Source: Straminergon stramineum (Eukaryota > Streptophyta > Bryopsida > Hypnales > Calliergonaceae). Taken from it: a stretch of 64,000 nucleotides of DNA. A model generated the notes under the pieces. It did not search any database and was not told the DNA's origin. It saw nothing but the letters and a program-made list of their open reading frames with translations. Both the position numbers and the translations under genes were made by a program. This document shows positions 22,234 to 34,809 of the stretch, piece by piece. Location: assembly GCA_963920665.1 (NCBI GenBank), contig OY987270.1:15836019-15900018 (forward strand), given 5' to 3'. How positions within the stretch are numbered: the first letter of the stretch is position 1; each line of letters begins with the position of its first letter.

Positions 22234-25200
22234 ATGAAGAGGACGGGGAAAGGGGCGACGTCCACCGTGGTGGTGCTGGACAATGGAGCGGGCTACTGCA
22301 AAGCTGGCATGGCCGGACAGACGGAGCCCACGGCTGTGGTGCCCAACTGCCTGGCGCGCCCGCGCTCGGCCAAGAAATGGCTCGTCGCGGACCAGGTGCA
22401 GGAGTGCGATGACATTCAGAGCATTGCGATCAAGAGACCGATGGACAGGGGGTACATGATCTCCCCCGACGTGGAGCGCGAGATTTGGGAACGAATTTTT
22501 AAGACGCATCTCAAGGTTTGTGTGCGTCGCCCTAGGCTGGTACCGTGTTTAAGGGTATAGAGTTTTAGGATTTAGGGTTTAGGGTTCACGCAGAGAATTG
22601 CGATCGAGAGACCGATTGACCGGGGTACAGGATTTCCCCAGACGTGGAGAGTGAGATTTGAGACCGCATTTTTAAGGCTCATCTCAACGTGTTTTAGGGT
22701 GTAGGGTTTAGGGTCTCTGATCAGAGAATTGCGATCGAGAACCGGGGTACATGATCTCACCCGACGTGGAGAGCGACAGTTAGGATGCATGTTTAAGACT
22801 CCTCTCATGGTTTGTGTGTTCCTTTGTAGTGGGTTTCAGAGTAGACACTTTCATCGTTGGAGGTTCTTGTCGTTGGACTATATTTTTCATATGTGACACT
22901 CACATTCTTGAATAATGCTTTTAACCTATGGAAGTTTTGATGTAAATATCAGTTTCCATCGATAAATGCTTCGTGATTGGAGACTCATCTTTCTATATTA
23001 GTAAATTGAGAGATTTCAAAGAACTCTCCACTTTTGTCTTCGCCTATTAGTTCTTCCATTCTTCTTTATCTACGCTGAAACCCAGTATTGTATTTTAGGA
23101 TTTAAGCTTTGGTGCGATCCCATTTCAACGTTACAAGCACTCAACGTCGAACATTTTGCTTGCTGAAATACTGCTCTGGATCCCGCTATTTTGTAGTAGG
23201 ATTCAAGGTTTGGTGTGGTCCTCCACTCAGAATTGGAAGCATGTAACGTCAAGCTGTTGGACATTATATGCCTCCTAAACTACTGTGAAACCCACAATTG
23301 TGCTCAAGGGTTTAGGGTTTGATCGTTGACTCCAGTTACGTGCAGATCAACCCTGCAGAGAGCGGTTTGATGCTGGTGGAGCCGCTTTTCACGTTGTCGT
23401 CGATTCAAAAAGCCACAGATGAGCTTGTATTCGAAGATTTCGGATTTCAGTCATTTTGCGTGACAAATGCTGCCGTCTCAACGCATGCATACCAGGCACA
23501 AAAATCACCAGCGAGCATCCTCGCCAGAGGGAGGACCAGCTTGGTAGTGGACTCCGGATTTTCCTTCACGCATGCAGCGCCGGTGTTTCAGAACAAGGTG
23601 TCACTGCTGTTGCTTTGATTTTGCAAAATTTCAAAATTACTACAACCATTTTGGTAGAATATTCTTGTTTCTTTAAATTTGTTGTGGAAACTATTGTATT
23701 TGATACATTTTAGGCTCATTTTGACGTTTCCTTTTGTAGCTAATCCTCATTTTCTAGTAGCCGAGAATTTCTCTTCTGGCCGTTTGGCTAAAAATTTTGT
23801 ATGTTTTTTTCACTTCAAGGTAGTCACGACTTCGGCGAAGCGGATCAACCTGGGAGGCAAGGCACTCACAAATTATCTCAAGGAGTTGGTGTCGTACCGG
23901 GCTTGGAATGTTATGGACGAGACGTATATCATGGAGGATGTCAAGGAGCGGCTGTGCTTTGTCTCCACGGACATTGAACGTGATCTCAACATTGCTCGGT
24001 TGGTGTCGCACATGTGGATTTCATAGTCTTCCCATTGTTTGTTTCAGGAGATTGATTGCTTATTTTGTATGATTCGAAATTTTATTTTGTTTATTTTATT
24101 TCTTTTTGATTGTTTGCGAGGGCTAGGTTACGAATCATTGCATTGAAAATATCTACTTGGACTTCAGGTTGAAAGGAAAAGCCAATTCTTTACGGCGCGA
24201 GTATGTACTTCCGGATGGTGTCAAACATAAGCGAGGTTTTGTGAAGGAGTTTGAACTTGTGGCTGCTGACAAGGTAGATCCTCCTTAACCCGTAAATGAT
24301 CAATTGATTCAGATTGGGCTTCATTGTTTTTAACAATTTTGAGTGGGTCATGTTAAGACTTTGTTTTGTCCCGTTGTATTTACTTTTGACCAACACATAT
24401 GATGTTCTTCACTGATTCTGGTGATAGATGATTTGGAGTCATCCGAATTACACATTCTCACAATAGGATCAACCGAGTAGGCCATTTTGCAACCATGAAT
24501 CCTTCATCCTTCACGGATTTGGGCTTTATATTCCTGAAGTTCTAGATAGGCCTTTATTGCAGACAACTTTAGAAGGCTGAGGCTTCCTGGTTGATGATGT
24601 CATTCAAAGGGCAATTTGTAAGTCTATATAATATTGCACCTGATCTGGAGTTGCTAGGTTGTAAATTTCAGCGACGAGGATGATGAAGAGGACGAGGACC
24701 ACATTGACGAGGCCCAAGTTGAAGAGAGTAGAAGACGGCGGATACAGCGAAAGCGAGCCCCTGCCTCGAAGCAAGAGGATCAGGTGATGAGATCTACCAC
24801 CTTACCAGGCTTTCCTCCCAATGTTTTTGAACTCTATTGCTAAGCATTAGCAACTGTCTCCACTCATGTTAGCAGGTGTAAGGTTTGCAGACACTCATTG
24901 ACAAAGTATGGTTGTAAACGGGTGGTGTGGAGATAGTTTTTTCCTTCGTGTACTGCATTATGTATTAAACAATCGATTGCACATGCTTGCAGCAAGAGTT
25001 GACGTTGACTAATGAGCGCTTCTTGGTGCCCGAGATGTTGTTCCACCCGGCTGATCTTGGTAATTCTTCTTCTTATAGGTTTGAATATTTGCAAACGTTA
25101 CGTCTGGTTTCCTGCTAGATGTTGCATCTTGGAGGAAATCAGAGCATAACCAGGAACCCGCCATGTCAAATTTGCAGGGATGAACGAGGCTGGACTTGCG

Positions 25201-26764
25201 GAGTGTATCGTTCGAGCAGTCAATGCTTGTGAACCTGAACTCCATGCTCTTCTTTATCAGAGGTATGTTTAATTGAGGTCATGAATACTTCACCCTCGGT
25301 ATAATCTATTAAGCACCTTGTGCCTCGTGATAGCCTGCTGATTGTTATATGAGCGTTGCATATTCTTTTTTTTTTTGGCAGTCATAGGAGCAAATGTTCT
25401 CTTCTTGGTCAGGGTGTAACATTTTCAAGGGTTTGCTTGCAAGAATTGGGTTTCCTTTAAAGAATAATCTCAGCCAGTAGAGTTGTATCTGATAATTTGC
25501 AGTGTGCTGTTAACGGGTGGGAACACTCTATTACCGGGTTTCAAGGATCGCCTGTAAGTCACTTTCCATCTACTCACTTTGACCCTTTTTCACACAATAT
25601 CAATGTAAAATTCCCCCTGTTTTTTCTGTGTCGTTTCTCCTATCATGGCTAGTGCCATGCTCATATCTGTTTTTCTTGTTCCATTGCCCCAGTTTATAAC
25701 ACTGAATCAAGTACCAGAGAAACTATTTCTATACGAATCAATACTTGCGAAGAATGTCTTAGTAATGTCTTTGGCACACCTTTGTTGTGGGCCACTTCGG
25801 TACTTATGTGTTGCAGTATTGCAGCAATTTGCTGTTCTCGTTTCTGATGATCATTTGACATTGCAAACTGCAGAGAACAGGAGCTAAGACCGCTTGTAAT
25901 TGACGATTATAACATCAACATTGAGGTCGTTGGCTGGTATCCTTCAAATTCACTTTACTTATCGATGATTTGTTACACTGTTCTGTGAATTGGATAAAAT
26001 TTCGTTGATGTTTAACTCTGTTGTGTCGTTAAGAAATGTCATGTTTTGTAAGTCATCTCATGTAACAGATGTGCATGCCACTTGTTGGTAAAACGTATTA
26101 GTGTGTATTTTATTGTTTCTATCGGCCTCTCCGTTGTAAAAGAGGATCATGATCCATGTTACGAAGCCAGTGACTATAAATATGATCTATTGACTGCTGA
26201 GCAATTAGTAGCTGAGTCGATGATTACCTTGAATAGTAACAGCTGTAGACTTGGTAAAGTATAGTTACTGTGTTCCATGTGGAGGAAGAGCTTGGTGTGA
26301 CTTGTATATATGAATCACTGTACTTTGGTTATGTGTAGTCCAATTGTAGCAGCTTGGAAAGGTGCATCTATAATGGCTTCTAGACCTGAGTACCACACAT
26401 GGGCTGTGAGCAAGGCCGAGTACGAAGAGGACGGAACCTTGCGTTGTCGCCAAAGGTGTGTTCTGACGTAACATTATTAGTCAGTTCTTTGGGTTCTTCG
26501 TCTCCCACCAAAGTAGGGAGCCGGCTATCGTGGTGTTTGTGACCACTTTAAGAAAACATCTGTCCCAAGAGGTATTTCATCCTCTGGTTGGTTTCACAGA
26601 AAGCCAAGGGATGAAATATCTGGATATAGAATTTTATGGAGGTTATTGCTTAAAAAATTAAATTTAACTGTTTAATTAGACGAAAGCCGTTTTGAGAAAA
26701 ATATATCTCAAGGCTTCTAACGTTAATGATCATTGATTTTGTGTGCGACAGATTTCTAAAGTGA
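22234..26764 (+). CDS. ARP6: Actin-related protein 6 (SWR1 complex subunit)
   Basis: Eleven exons, all with GT-AG introns and consistent phase: 22234-22515, 23346-23597, 23820-23998, 24168-24273, 24658-24783, 24993-25059, 25178-25262, 25503-25553, 25874-25936, 26339-26455, 26752-26764. The product is about 446 aa, against 421 in Arabidopsis ARP6. Actin-fold landmarks are VVLDNGAGYCKAGMAG, KATDELVFEDFGF, LVVDSGFSFTHAAPV, RINLGGKALTNYLKELVSYR, DETYIMEDVKERLCFVS, YVLPDG, LTNERFLVPEMLF, GLAECIVRAVNAC and LLTGGNTLLPGFKDR. ARP6 is a nuclear subunit of SWR1, which exchanges H2A for H2A.Z; in plants it affects flowering and temperature responses. Exon 5 adds an acidic then basic linker (SDEDDEEDED...RRRRIQRKR) not in Arabidopsis. 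The first ATG (22234) gives an N-terminus close to the fold. The terminal 13-nt exon gives RCRQRFLK, matching RCRRRFFH of Arabidopsis; reading through the last donor instead ends at 26471. Confidence 0.93.
22590..22819 (+). repeat. Degenerate tandem copies of the exon 1 end inside ARP6 intron 1
   Basis: The exon 1 segment 22412-22520 recurs at about 22590-22691 and 22722-22819. Shared pieces are 'attgcgatc', 'gaccgat', 'ggggtacatgatct', 'cccgacgtggag' and, in the last copy, 'tggtttgtgtg' matching the donor region. The copies are separated by TTTAGGG-type motifs. Both carry indels and are not coding. Confidence 0.85.
23083..23345 (+). repeat. Degenerate tandem repeat before ARP6 exon 2
   Basis: Two ~85-bp units (about 23083-23165 and 23177-23260) share 'taggatt.aag.tttggtg', 'gatccca/gtcctcca' and 'aacgtcaa/cgaac' segments. 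A third, more diverged unit seems to end at the acceptor of exon 2 (23290-23345, 'gggtttagggtttgatcg'). Confidence 0.6.
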
Positions 26765-28198
26765 CGACTGATACCCGATTTAGGTTCAAACTGGTTTTGA
26801 CAAAGAAACTATGTGCAAACTTGGTAAGTTATCAAATTAAGTCTCTTCTCCTTTGATCTTAGCTCACCGTAGGAATGCTCTTTCCAAGGAGGTTTCCTTT
26901 GTGCTCATTTTTGAACCCTTAAACCTTCAAGGTCGAATGGATGAATTCACTATTAACTGTAGAAACAAAAAATGTACCTATTGGTCCAATAATCAAAGTA
27001 TTTTGGTGAATATCTTGGTCATGGGGACCAAGTCCTTCCGCGGGATCTCTACAAATATAGTAGGTATCCAAGGGAGTGAAGCTAGTATATTGATAATGAA
27101 ATTTAGTGTTTCCACACAAATTGATTTGAAAATGCTATAAGTTTTTATTCTTCATGAAGAATTATATCAAGAATCTAGATATCAATAATATTCAAAGAGG
27201 GCCATCTCTACATAGTAGGTAAAAATATTCAACAAAAATAAAACTTATAGCATTATAAAATCAATTATTATGGTTAAGACTAAATTTTAATATTAGTGTA
27301 GTTTCCCTAATTAGCAAGGGACTTACACCATGCTAGTAACAATACTACACAACACAACTTACCAACCTTCCAATGCGTTAATCCATAAAGGACAAATCAT
27401 GTTTCTATTTAGTTAGATAGTCAAAAACTACCACTTTTTAGGGGTGAAAAAAGTTATATTGTGCAATAGTTTTAGGGGTCAAGTTATTTTGGGCAACAAC
27501 TTGAAGGAACTAGGTCTTGGTAATAACATTAAATAGAATAAATGGTATATTTTGTGGTTCCCAAAGACCTATTAATCCTTCAAGGACAAGCTGATCACGT
27601 TGGAAATCATCCTCTTGGAATACCTTGTGAATCATATGTTCAAAAGAATCCGTGAGCACTCATTGGAGGTCAAACTACTATACAAGACCTTCCCTTTCTA
27701 CACAAAATTCTAAGGATGAGCATTTGCACTTCTTGTATATAGAAGGATGACATTGGATAATAAATAAATGTTCACTGCATTGTTCAAGGGTTAACTTAGA
27801 CTGTTGTTTTCTTGCACCAAAAATAAATTCTACACGGCATTGATAGAAGTGAACCTTCAATCATGTTGGTTGAAATGTTGGCAGGTTACTACTTTGAGAG
27901 CGGGCTGGAGAACCTGGGAAAGACTTTAAGCATAAGTTGACGTCACTACTGAGCAGCAAGCGGAATCTTCCCCTTGGCATCATGTGGAAGAAGAAATTGT
28001 ACGTTAATTTTTGCAAAGCTTTTCAGAGTTCCAGCCTAGAGTGACATGAACTTTGAAAAATTTTGACGTGCAGACAGGGGATTCATGACAGACAGTTGTG
28101 ACTGATTTTTCTTTTGTAATACCATCCTCTGCATGCATAGGCGGCTCTATCTTAGACTGAAGATGAGGATGGAGGCTATGTTTGGTCACAAGCATACT
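26765..28198. other. Downstream of ARP6: possible 3' UTR and repeat remnants
   Basis: The ARP6 3' UTR must begin here but no clear poly(A) signal stands out. About 27585-27860 resembles the 226-bp TTAA element at 61349-61574 without intact ends. A GC-richer patch at 27880-28000 has no coding content that I recognise. Confidence 0.45.
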
Positions 28199-28200
28199 TA

Positions 28201-28617
28201 AGGTAGACCAGCCCATTTCCGCCAGCTTCCTATAACCGCCATCCTAGTTTTGGCCCCATCACCACCATAAAACTCACCCAAGTCCATTCATTATTCTGAC
28301 AATTTCAGTGCATTAATTCCAACTTGGGTAACGTGTCTGCCCTTGATTGGTGGAAACTTCGGTGTTAATAGGTAAATGTAATGGCGGTTATAGGTTTAGG
28401 ATAGGACATTTATGACTCTAGTCTAGTGGCAGATTTGTAATTTAGGGCAGATTAATTTTAAAATTCATAAAAATTAAAATTTTTATCCGAAAATTAGAAT
28501 TCCACTTGGGTTTGATTCGTGAAACATGTGCACACCTCTGAAAAATATGTGTCCCTCCTAGAGTTTGTCCTAATATACTCAGATTGCAAATTAGGGTGGT
28601 AATAGGTTGGTCTACCT
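28201..28617. mobile_element. TA-flanked MITE, AGGTAGACCARCC-ended
   Basis: Left AGGTAGACCAGCCCATT and inverted right AGGTAGACCAACCTATT, flanked by TA (28199-28200 and 28618-28619). 417 bp, non-coding. The termini resemble those of 44255-44641. Confidence 0.72.
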
Positions 28618-28661
28618 TAATAGCATTGTCTATCATTCATCACAACAAAAAAAAACTTGTA

Positions 28662-28880
28662 AGGATGGGTTGGTCAGCTTGGAAATCATCTTTTGGGGGC
28701 TTCTAGGTACAGTGTGAATCATCTACTGATAAAACAACTCATTATAGGTCAAACTACTTTGCAAGATGTCTCTTTTTTTCACACACAATCCCAAAAGTGA
28801 ACATATGTACTCCTATTTTACATAGAGGGATTCTTTGTCATCCATTGAAGTCTTCTACCCTAGATGCTTCATTGTGATAG
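28662..28880. repeat. Decayed relative of the 226-bp TTAA element
   Basis: Segments 'ggaaatcatc', 'gtcaaactactttgcaagat' and 'ggattctttgtcatccat' match the interior of 61349-61574 and 42192-44011 in the reverse or same orientation. No termini remain. Confidence 0.45.
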
Positions 28881-28969
28881 AAAATGAATGGATTTCTATT
28901 CTTTTTAGAGATTGATTCAGATGTTTTCTACATGCCATGAAAATTTCAGAATTTTTTGTGAAATTTTGA

Positions 28970-29085
<116 letters not shown>

Positions 29086-29512
29086 TTTATGAAATACAAA
29101 ATATGCTCCAAAAATTTGAAATTTCTCCATTTGTGTATATTACAGTGTAGTGCATCTTAGTGTATCTGAAATTTATGTGTCATTCTATACTTAGAAATAC
29201 AATAGAACGTGGTAATTTGGGCTCAAAATCCAAAAGTCTATAAAATATAAAATTCTAGGAATTTTACAAGATTTTCAAATTGGATTAGAAAGTGATATAA
29301 TAAGCTTTATTTCATAAGTTGAGCTCAAGTTCAAAAAATATCATTTTAACACCTAATATTCAAACCAAGAGAAAATGAGTTAGGCAAGTGATGAAGACAC
29401 ATTTAAAAAACTCTTCAAAGAAATGAATGAACATCATCCATTTTTCAATTTGAGTAAGATATATTTGACCATTCATCAAACACTTTCTAGTTGCATTGGC
29501 CTTTCAAGGTTA

Positions 29513-29766
29513 AGGTGGTTGCACCTATGTGTGACTCTCTTTTAAACCAATCCCTACAAATTCTTGTTTAAAATGTACTTTTAACTATTCATAAGATTCT
29601 AGAGTCAGTTTTAGAAACACCTGTTCTCATCTCTTTGAAAATTCATAGTTATTCATATGATTTTCAAGAAATGCATAAGAAGAAAATCTAAAAATTTCTT
29701 CTAATTTCTAACAAGATTCAACCAACAAATACATGTTTATTGAGACACATTTAGGTGTAGTTACCT
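29513..29766. mobile_element. TA-flanked MITE, AGGTRRYTRCACC-ended
   Basis: Left AGGTGGTTGCACCTATGTG and inverted right AGGTAACTACACCTAAATG, flanked by TA (29511-29512 and 29767-29768). 254 bp. A partial relative lies at 14281. Confidence 0.62.
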
Positions 29767-29768
29767 TA

Positions 29769-31063
29769 GAAGGAGGATATCCATATATACAACTCATTGT
29801 ATTTTCCCCAAGAGACCAAGTCCATTGTCATTAAATCAAACACAATTTCTAAGCTCATTTCTATCATGTTTGAATTTTAATATTGTATTATTATATATAT
29901 AATCTAGTGATTTTGCAATACATGGACATTATAATATTTTTTAGCAAAAAGTGAAAATAAATTAGTAAAAGTTTGGCTCAAAGTTTGTTGATCCTATTCC
30001 TCAAGAATGAAATGAAGTTTTTTATTCCACTTCAAACATTATAATCTTTCAACCTATGCAATCAAATGGGCTGAAATCTTTTCCACACATTTTCATGATA
30101 GTCTACTACACTTTTCTACATTTGAAGTTCAAATATGACAAGTTTAACTTAAGAAAAATTACATACAAATAACATCAATATTTTGTAATTTGAATTCTAA
30201 GTCATGGTAGCAGTAGAAATTTGTAGACTTCATTTTTTTTAGTTTAAATCAAACCCCAAAATGAATATTTCAAAAGTTGCAAATAGTTTGACCAAGGCAC
30301 ATCCACGTGGGGGGATCCAAGGACCATGAAGGAACTTCCAATTGCAAGTTTTGTACTTAGTAGTATACAAAAGCAATGAAAATCTCCGCCATTTACTATG
30401 ACAACTACCATTTCTATTCTACTACCAACTACCAAGAAAAAATAGTGGTCGGAGGAGTCATGAACCATGACAAATACAAAGTGCCAAAAAGGTTCAAGCA
30501 TTAATTGCATAATTTTTGTCCAAAATTTATGATTGACCGTTGGACAATATTTGCCTTGGGGTGAGAAATGCCTTATGCTGCCGTGCACCTGTGACTGTGC
30601 CCTATGCAGCCACCATGTATTTATGACTGTACATGAAGTACTAATCCACTGAATTGTTGCTTTACAAGTACTCAAATTACGTAAATTACATGACAGCGCA
30701 CATGACATACTTGTGTGCAAAAAGTGAGCAACCACTGTAAGCTTAGGTTTAAGTTACTCAGCATTCAACATTTCATGATATACCAAAAGGTAATGAGTGA
30801 CTAGCACCTGCAAATGGAGCAAGCATGGAGCCTGTCTGTCTGTATTTATTGTGAGTGGGAGATCACAGATCAATGAGTAACTTACATGACAGACAGAAAT
30901 CCGTCATGAATTTTTTGGACAAAAGGGAAGCCTTATGAGTACCATCAAAGTTCATTAATTCTTTGGGCAATCTTGCGCATGCAGACGAGGAATAAGTTAA
31001 CACCTGCTGTAACTGAACACCTTCCTGAATGGCAGAAGAGTGTTCTCACTTACCAACAACTAT
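29769..31063. other. Gene-free stretch
   Basis: A 163-codon minus frame at 30244-30735 has no recognisable domain, and its composition does not suggest coding. Nothing else is seen. Confidence 0.45.
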
Positions 31064-31067
31064 TTAA

Positions 31068-32520
31068 CCCTTAAAGGACCAAGGCATATTTTGGACACGA
31101 ATTGTGTAAAACTGCCACTTTTCGGGGAAGTGAGAAAAAAATGAAAAAAGAAAAGAGTGTGTGTGTGTGTCAAAATTCAACTGTACAAATTTGTAAGAGA
31201 CTACTATGGGAATGTGTGGGAAAAATTTCCGAAACTTTAACAAAAGATTGAAAGATCATAACATTTGAAGTTAGAAGAAAAAGTTTTTTTCCGACCATGT
31301 TTGACAAGGCCAACAAACTTTATGTTCTCCTACAATGAGATTTTTGCACTACACGTGGTTATTTTCTTTTGAACATTTGCATTTCGTAAATTAGATACCT
31401 ACCAAACTTCAAAATTATCGGAGAAGTTTTACACATGTTGCTCAAAGCTGCCCAGGTTGCCCCAAAAGTTTATGGGAGCATAACTTTTGATCCAAGCACC
31501 TAATCAAGAAAAAATTATTCAAAAATAGAGGGGGTGGGTGGGTGGGTGGTACATGTTCACACCTCATGCCAAAATTTGAAAAAAATTAGTTAACCCCTAA
31601 AGTTCCTGACTATGTTTTCACCAAAATTGCTCAAAAATTGCCATTTTTAGTACAATTACCAAATTTAAGGAAGAAGACATTTTTAGTCACATATAACCAT
31701 AAGATCTTGTAATATGATGACTTGAGAACATGTGGTAAAAATTTCAGAAATATCCACCGTATAGATTACAAGATATATTAAGCATTCAAATTCACTTAAA
31801 TCATTTTTTTTGGCCCTGCGAAAAACAAGGCAACTGCACTTCACAAGCTCACTTTTCTATGAAAAAATGTCCAAAATGGTAGTGCTTCTTTGTATTATTT
31901 TTCCTAGACAAGTTGGCCACATGCTTGAAAAAATTCAAATCATTTGGAATTGTACGACATATAGGAAAAAAATAGTAAGTAGATAGTAGTAGAGAATGAT
32001 TCAAAATACTAAATTGTTAAGAATTTAATTATAGAATTGAAAAATGCCAATACCAATTGTTGGAATGTTGTAATAAACAATCTACATCCTAGGATTTTTT
32101 ATTTTTTCAAAAATATTGAAAATTGAGTAAGATAAAGGACTTTAAAGTTTATTTTAGAGTAGAGAATCCATAACTTTCCGCAAATAGATACTCCTCATAA
32201 CTTTTGATTCATTGATCAAAATGGAATGATTGGAAGCTTTCCATGTATATATAACTCTAGAAAAAAAATTCAAATTTCTATTTCTAAAAATAGTGATTTT
32301 TTCTAATTTGCCCAAACTGCGCATTTACGAAAAAAAGTAACATATTAGGCTACAGCTTTTGACTCACATTTCCAAACGTCATGAAATTTAGTGCACATGA
32401 AAGATAATTGTTATCCCCACCTTCTCTTAAATTTCGGGCCAAAAATACAAAAAACTCTAGTCACATGTACTTGCCCAAAATTGTTATGTAGCCAAAAAAC
32501 ACATATTGGTCCTTTAGGGG
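31068..32520. mobile_element. TTAA-flanked element (piggyBac/Sola3-like), 1453 bp
   Basis: TTAA at 31064-31067 and 32521-32524. Ends CCCTTAAAGGACCAAGG and, inverted, CCCCTAAAGGACCAATA. The interior is AT-rich and non-coding. The right half is an inverted match to the element at 32611-33535. Confidence 0.75.
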
Positions 32521-32610
32521 TTAAAAAATGACTTCATATGCACCTATCCAAGATCACTTGCTTACCCGGGGACATCACTTAGTGTATCCATAACAAACCA
32601 CTTATGTTAA

Positions 32611-33535
32611 CCCCTAAACGCCCAAACTGCGTTTTTTGGCAACATAGCGATTTTGGGCAGCTCACTACGAACGGAGTTTTTCTTATTTTTCTTTGAAATT
32701 TTCACACAACATGTGCCCGAGGAGTATCTTTAAGGCCCAACAATTTTCATAACTTTTGACTTCATGGTTAAAAAGTTATTGCATGATATGTGGTTTTCAT
32801 TGCTCGGCGGGCAGCCCTAAAATTTCTTAAAAAAACACTTTTTTAAGAAATAAAAATTTGAAATTGGTTTTTTAGATTTATATGTACATGGAAAGCTTTG
32901 AATCATTCCATTTTGATTTATGAGATGAAAGTTATGAGGCGTTTTAGTTTGCGGGTAGTTTTGGATTCTCTACTCTAAAATAAACTTTGAAGTCCATTAT
33001 TTCACTCAATTTTCAATATTTTTTGAAAAAAATAAAATCATAGGGTGTGGATTGTTAATTATAACATTACAACCATTGGGATTGGAATTTTTCAATTCCA
33101 TAACAAAATTCTTCACAATTTAGTATTTTGAATCATTCTCTACTTCTTTGTACTTACTTTCTTTTTCCTATATGTTGTACAATTTCAAATGATTTGAATT
33201 TTTTCAAGAACTTAGCCAACTTGCCTTGAAGAATGAATCCAAAGAGTAACCACCATTTTGGAATTTTTTTCATACAAATGTGGCCTTGTGAAGTGCAGCT
33301 GCCCGTTTTTTCACAGGGCCAAAAAAAGGATTTTTGCTAATTCAAACGCTAATATCTTACAATCTACACGGTGGAAAATTCTGAAAATTTTTCCACGTCT
33401 TCTCGAATAAGTTTAGTACAAGATCTTACGGTTACATGTGTCCAAAAATGTTTTTTTCCTAAAATTTGGTACTTGTTCTAGAAATGACAGTTTTGGAGCG
33501 TTTTTGGTGAAAACATAGTTGAAAACATTTAGGGG
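32611..33535. mobile_element. TTAA-flanked element, 925 bp, inverted relative of its neighbour
   Basis: TTAA at 32607-32610 and 33536-33539. Ends CCCCTAAACGCCC and, inverted, CCCCTAAATGTTTTC. Its interior matches 31625-32345 in reverse complement (for example 'gagtagagaatcca' against 'tggattctctactc'). Confidence 0.72.
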
Positions 33536-33539
33536 TTAA

Positions 33540-34104
33540 AGTGATTTTTGACACCCTATATACTTTTTAATATATAATAATTTCAACCTACAACTTTGAG
33601 CTTTGTGTAATAATGACTACACGTTTCTATTGCCAAAAATTCCCAACTCAAATAAAAAAATGAAATGTTTTCTAGAATAGGTTGAATAATAAACTAAAAT
33701 GGCATGTTTTTTCACTCAAATATTTATAGAGAATACATTTTAGATGATCATTGCATAATTATTCAAGAAAAATGAACTTTTAGTAGGGTGTTATTTTTAA
33801 CAATTTTTTGTTCATTTTTTAGACAATTTTTTCTTATATAAAATAGGGGTGTGAAAGTTATTTTCAAATCTACAATGCATCTTTTTCTTTCAAAATTTGT
33901 AACTAATTATAATTATCAAATCAAAATATCAATAATTCACAACATAAACTTTCAAAGTAGGAAAATCTAATCATATCTTTTTTTTAATTGAATTTTAGAA
34001 TATAATATAGGTGGTCTGAAATTTAACACACATTGTTTCTAATGGACACTCTAAGTGATCTCCCCTAGCTTGCATACATTCAATAGTCATTCGGTCCTTT
34101 AGGG
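33540..34104. other. AT-rich spacer, no gene seen
   Basis: No reading frame, RNA or element termini that I can support. Confidence 0.5.
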
Positions 34105-34412
34105 ATTGAGAGCTGAAACTGAATTTGGGGAGGTCAAACTTCTTGAAATAATTTTCTAGAAAATTTCTTTATATAAAAGATTAACGGAATTGGCATCTAA
34201 GCAAAGTTGTTTCATATTTTTTGAAGCTTTGTGGAATTAGTTATGAATTAGTTTGAAGTTGAAATGGCATAGGGCTTTAAAATCACCCACCTCCTTAATT
34301 GTACACTATTTGTACATTTTGGGTACAACAAAAAAATCAACATGTACAAATAGTGCACAATTTGAGGAGGTCAGCAATTTTAGAGCATGAGCACTTTAAA
34401 AATCTTTTACCT
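34105..34412 (-). mobile_element. Truncated reverse copy of the 1320-1645 MITE
   Basis: The right edge TTTTACCT followed by TA, and the interior foldback (arms around 34263 and 34386 with 'cccacctcctta' and 'tttgaggaggtc'), match the AGGTAGGAGG element in reverse complement. The left terminus is lost. Confidence 0.55.
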
Positions 34413-34809
34413 TAGTCTGCTCTTAATGCACCCATTTAAAGAGTTGATTGCCTTTTGGGGGAAGCTAAACTCCTTGAAAAAAAGATTCAATAATTTTTTG
34501 TAGGAAAAAAAATGGAAATGGAATCTAACGCAATTCATTTTATATTTTTTCAACTTTCTTGGAATTAGTTATGAATTTTTGAAGTTGAAACACAATGGTC
34601 ACTTAAAGCTACCATCTCCTAAAATAAACACTATTAGTACATTGAAGGGAACAAAATGAACCCCTTTCGTCATGATTGCTTTTAGAGTATGGGAGCTTTT
34701 AGAGCAAACCACTTTAGTCATACCCAAAGTTTGCAAAAACTCTCTTGTTGCATATTATTGTTTGCAAGAGATAGTGGAAACAATGAACAAAGAACTTATG
34801 GGGTGATTA

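Noticed and set aside
22560..22595. Interstitial telomere array in ARP6 intron 1
   Set aside because: Only two or three TTTAGGG-like units at each place; treated as junction motifs of the tandem duplications, not a telomere array.
30244..30735. 163-codon minus-strand frame
   Set aside because: Long for random DNA, but composition is irregular, no domain is recognisable, and the region has the same AT-rich character as its non-coding surroundings.
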